Assembly: GCA_026987225.1 (NCBI GenBank)
Contig: JALSNB010000345.1
Coordinates: 1-6,816 of the forward strand
Direction: 5' to 3'
Length of the DNA stretch: 6,816 nt
From: Caldisericaceae bacterium
GTDB taxonomy: Bacteria; Caldisericota; Caldisericia; Caldisericales; Caldisericaceae
Below the pieces are notes generated by a model. The model searched no databases. It was not told the origin of the DNA and was given only the letters and a program-made list of their open reading frames with translations. Both the position numbers and the translations under genes were made by a program. Positions 5,132 to 6,816 of this stretch are shown here, one piece after another (the first letter of the stretch is position 1; every line of letters begins with the position of its first letter).

Positions 5132-5729
5132 TTTTCCTTTCCCTTCTTATCTCGATCATCGAAGGCACAATTATCGAAAGCCCCAGAAACGTCCCGGATA
5201 TAATATAACTAAAATGCGGATACGCCGTTGCAAGCGGAATGCCGACAAGCACCGCTATGCCGCTTATCCAGAAAGACGGCAGCGAAAAATATTTGCCGAT
5301 TGAGAAAAGAATAAATGCATACGCAATAATCCAAACGGCAAAAGATTTGTCAAGCGGAACGGGGTTTACGCGTGGCGGAAGCGCCTGTATGAATCCCGCA
5401 ACGCAGAGTGCAAAAAACGTAATTATTGCAGCAAAACTGTTGAAAGAAAGCTCAAGTTTTGCCCTGCCCGCTTTGCTCTTTTTATACGTAAGCGGCACGA
5501 TGAACGTAACGAGTAAAATCGCAACAAAAAGCCCTATCCATACAAATCCCGCATACCTTGCCGCATTGTGCCAGATGACAAATTGAAACAGCACGTAAGC
5601 AATCCACACTGACACACCGACACCAATGAAAATTTTCCACACCGGCTCCATATAGCCGAGCCTGGTCTTCAAAGCTTCTTTTACCGCTCTGATGCTTTGC
5701 ATTATTTCCTTAATTTCTTTGTCTTCCAT
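5124..5729 (-). CDS. Uncharacterised six-TM membrane protein
   Basis: I do not recognise a functional family for this 201-residue protein. After a charged, helical N-terminus (1-28) there are six likely membrane segments at about 29-51, 59-81, 97-116, 129-146, 150-169 and 173-191, then a short basic tail (RRERKNE). No catalytic motif, ATP site or conserved metal ligands stand out. The start at 5729 is chosen over ATG 5744 because the strong Shine-Dalgarno GGAGGTGA (5735-5742) lies inside the longer reading, 8 nt from GGAGG to ATG 5729. It is the first gene of an operon with a winged-helix regulator and a 2TM protein, which suggests a regulated membrane function, perhaps stress- or signal-related; that is inference. 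Confidence 0.85.
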   Translation of the reverse strand: MEDKEIKEIMQSIRAVKEALKTRLGYMEPVWKIFIGVGVSVWIAYVLFQFVIWHNAARYAGFVWIGLFVAILLVTFIVPLTYKKSKAGRAKLELSFNSFAAIITFFALCVAGFIQALPPRVNPVPLDKSFAVWIIAYAFILFSIGKYFSLPSFWISGIAVLVGIPLATAYPHFSYIISGTFLGLSIIVPSMIEIRRERKNE

Positions 5730-5754
5730 AACCTTCACCTCCATATTTCAAATT

Positions 5755-5771
5755 ACTTTGCATTTCAAAGT
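5755..5771. promoter_or_regulatory. Palindromic candidate operator
   Basis: ACTTTG (5755-5760) and CAAAGT (5766-5771) are perfect inverted repeats separated by 5 nt. The palindrome covers the expected transcription start (about 5767), where a bound repressor would block initiation. The winged-helix regulator of the same operon is the obvious candidate binder. This is inferred from position; no second copy was noticed. Confidence 0.55.
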
Positions 5772-5773
5772 TA

Positions 5774-5801
5774 AGTATAAACGCATTTTTATTTCTGTCA
5801 A
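5774..5801 (-). promoter_or_regulatory. Sigma-70-type promoter of the minus-strand operon
   Basis: On the minus strand TTGACA (5801-5796, consensus -35) is followed after 16 nt by TATACT (5779-5774, one mismatch from the -10 consensus). Transcription would start near 5767, giving a leader of about 38 nt that contains GGAGGTGA at 5742-5735. Confidence 0.8.
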
Positions 5802-5821
5802 CACCTTTTGGGGAAAATTTT

Positions 5822-6058
5822 TTATGCAGGACATATAAGACTGTGCAGTAAAACGGACAAAATAAACTTTATATAACCGGATTCGCCAGGATACGGCCAT
5901 GTTCCAATCACATCTTCGCTTTGCCGTTTATTGCGCTCGGATTCGAACGTCTTCGGCCATGACTTGCACGTTTGCTTTGCTGATTCAGCAACAAATCCTG
6001 CCGCATAGCAAACTGATAATTCAGATGAATCGAATATACCGAACTCATTTGACACCAA
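5822..6058 (-). CDS. Doubtful 78-codon ORF
   Basis: An open frame from TTG 6058 to TAA 5822 encodes a 78-residue product with ordinary composition, a hydrophobic C-terminal stretch and three cysteines before it. No ATG or GTG with a good Shine-Dalgarno site precedes the frame, and no family is recognised. Its GC content is higher than that of the surrounding AT-rich DNA, which could mean a gene remnant. It may equally be a chance ORF, or the real signal may be on the other strand. Confidence 0.2.
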   Translation of the reverse strand: MVSNEFGIFDSSELSVCYAAGFVAESAKQTCKSWPKTFESERNKRQSEDVIGTWPYPGESGYIKFILSVLLHSLICPA

Positions 6059-6108
6059 ACCGAAAATTATTATAATATATTTCGATTACAACCGAAAAAT
6101 ATTATAAT
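6058..6108. repeat. Short direct repeat with AT-rich core
   Basis: AACCGAAAATTATTATAAT (6058-6076) recurs at 6090-6108 with one mismatch, 32 nt apart. Each unit contains TATTATAAT, which resembles a -10 box. Possible readings are paired regulator sites, a tandem promoter or a minor duplication. Confidence 0.5.
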
Positions 6109-6558
6109 CTCAGAAGGCAAAATTGATTAAATCAAAGACTATTAACCAAATCAAATGCCTTTCTTTCTCTTATAATAAAAAGCAATACGAAAACAAATTT
6201 TGTGTAAAATTTTCTCACAATACTTAGATAATTTCTAACATTCCTCCTAACCCGGGATGTTTTAAGGTTTTCCATGAACGATCGAAATATACATCAAAAG
6301 CATCTTTTGGCAAATAAAGGATCCTGAGTTATGAAAATCGGGCGAATTTTGATCAAAATTGCATATTTAAGAATGCTAATAAACAGAGGGTTTGTTGATA
6401 TATTATTTTTGAGGTAAGGTTTGAAATAAGGGTAATTTTAAGAAATGCAGATAAAATCAGGGTTTTAACATGCCATTTAAACGCATTTTAAGCGATAGGT
6501 ACCCCTAATTATACCTCACAGTCCCAAATCGGAGTTTTTAGGGGTGTTTAAAGGCCAA

Positions 6559-6590
6559 ATTCGAATTAAGCCTCTGTTTATGAGGGTTTT
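6559..6590 (+). repeat. Degenerate CRISPR-repeat-like sequence, inverted relative to the array
   Basis: TTCGAATTAAGCC (6560-6572) matches the minus-strand form of the CRISPR repeat at 12 of 13 positions. The following CTG, TTTAT and GAGGG also align with the repeat's CTGATTAATAAGGG if two single-base gaps are allowed. It could be a repeat remnant, an anti-repeat able to pair with a plus-strand crRNA, or coincidence. Confidence 0.35.
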
Positions 6591-6706
6591 ATTGGCATAA
6601 CTTTTTTCCAAAAAATTGGTATGGGGATACGTGCGGAAATTTTGAAAGTGCTTTTAATGTTTGGTAAGCAGAGGAAAAGATACAAAAAGTATGATGAAGA
6701 AATTTT

Positions 6707-6743
6707 TGTCCTATTCGTACCTCGTACCAATAGGACATTTTTG
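6707..6743 (+). terminator. Strong hairpin followed by T run, candidate intrinsic terminator
   Basis: TGTCCTATT (6707-6715) pairs with AATAGGACA (6729-6737). Inside it, after one C-C mismatch, GTAC (6717-6720) pairs with GTAC (6724-6727) around a CTC loop. The stem is followed on the plus strand by TTTTT (6738-6742). It would end a plus-strand transcript from the noncoding region. The stem is not very GC-rich, so its efficiency is uncertain. Confidence 0.5.
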
Positions 6744-6816
6744 TGTAAACTTGTAATTAATGTCAGGAGCAGTGACAATTTAAAAGTAAATTAGGTAAAA
6801 GCTAAAGCAAAGGATA

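Larger units (their letters stand above)
6109..6816. other. AT-rich region with no convincing gene
   Basis: About 700 nt contain no credible coding region on either strand. Visible structure includes a perfect 16-bp palindrome AATTTTGATCAAAATT (6345-6360), a diverged direct repeat (from 6366 and from 6437), ATAAACAGAGG (6379-6389) with its inverted copy at 6571-6581, ACCCCTAA (6501-6508) with its inverse at 6538-6545, a sequence resembling the CRISPR repeat (about 6559-6590) and a strong hairpin (6707-6737). A structured noncoding RNA or decayed DNA would both fit. Confidence 0.5.

Noticed and set aside
5239..5586. Plus-strand 115-codon ORF
   Set aside because: It is antisense to the six-TM protein, which has a promoter, a strong ribosome binding site and operon context.
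5939..5948. GTTCGAATCC on the minus strand, like a tRNA T-loop
   Set aside because: The flanks do not form a T stem, and no acceptor, D or anticodon arms were found around it.
6578..6778. Minus-strand 66-codon ORF near the right edge
   Set aside because: It runs through the hairpin at 6707-6737, has AT-driven composition and no recognisable family or clear start.

Overview
The window is bacterial chromosomal DNA of moderate to low GC, with good Shine-Dalgarno sites, overlapping genes and much poorer-GC intergenic DNA. The protein families (FolP, FolK, paired short ChrA proteins, a winged-helix/2TM cassette) are too widespread to name a phylum. No transposase, phage gene, cas gene, tRNA or rRNA is visible.

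Layout. (1) 1-1461: an unusual CRISPR locus, cut off at the left edge. It has 12 copies of a 23-bp repeat core. Seven intervals are ordinary 35-38 nt spacers (six different sequences). The rest are occupied by long conserved segments of two length classes (153 and 196 nt) that share both ends but differ in the middle. The result is a chain of mini-arrays of 1, 5, 2, 3 and 1 repeats. (2) 1462-1875: AT-rich DNA between the array and the first gene, possibly a diverged CRISPR leader read on the minus strand. (3) 1876-4575, plus strand: folP, folK and two short chromate-transporter genes, each overlapping the next by 8-23 nt, so probably one operon. FolP and FolK catalyse adjacent steps of dihydropteroate synthesis. 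The two ChrA halves probably form one heteromeric anion transporter. (4) 5801-4576, minus strand: a consensus-like promoter with a palindrome over the expected transcription start, then a six-TM membrane protein, a winged-helix regulator and a small 2TM-domain protein, all tightly packed. This operon ends tail-to-tail against the ChrA operon with no intergenic base. (5) 5802-6816: AT-rich DNA without a convincing gene. It holds one doubtful 78-codon ORF, diverged direct and inverted repeats, a sequence resembling the CRISPR repeat, and a strong hairpin followed by a T run.

The most unusual part is the CRISPR locus. Long leader-like segments sit in spacer positions, each carrying a perfect 9-bp hairpin and a possible six-codon ORF. 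One repeat base alternates A/T along the locus almost without exception. One spacer is duplicated between mini-arrays, and one module has no spacer. No cas gene is present, so CRISPR type and activity cannot be judged here.
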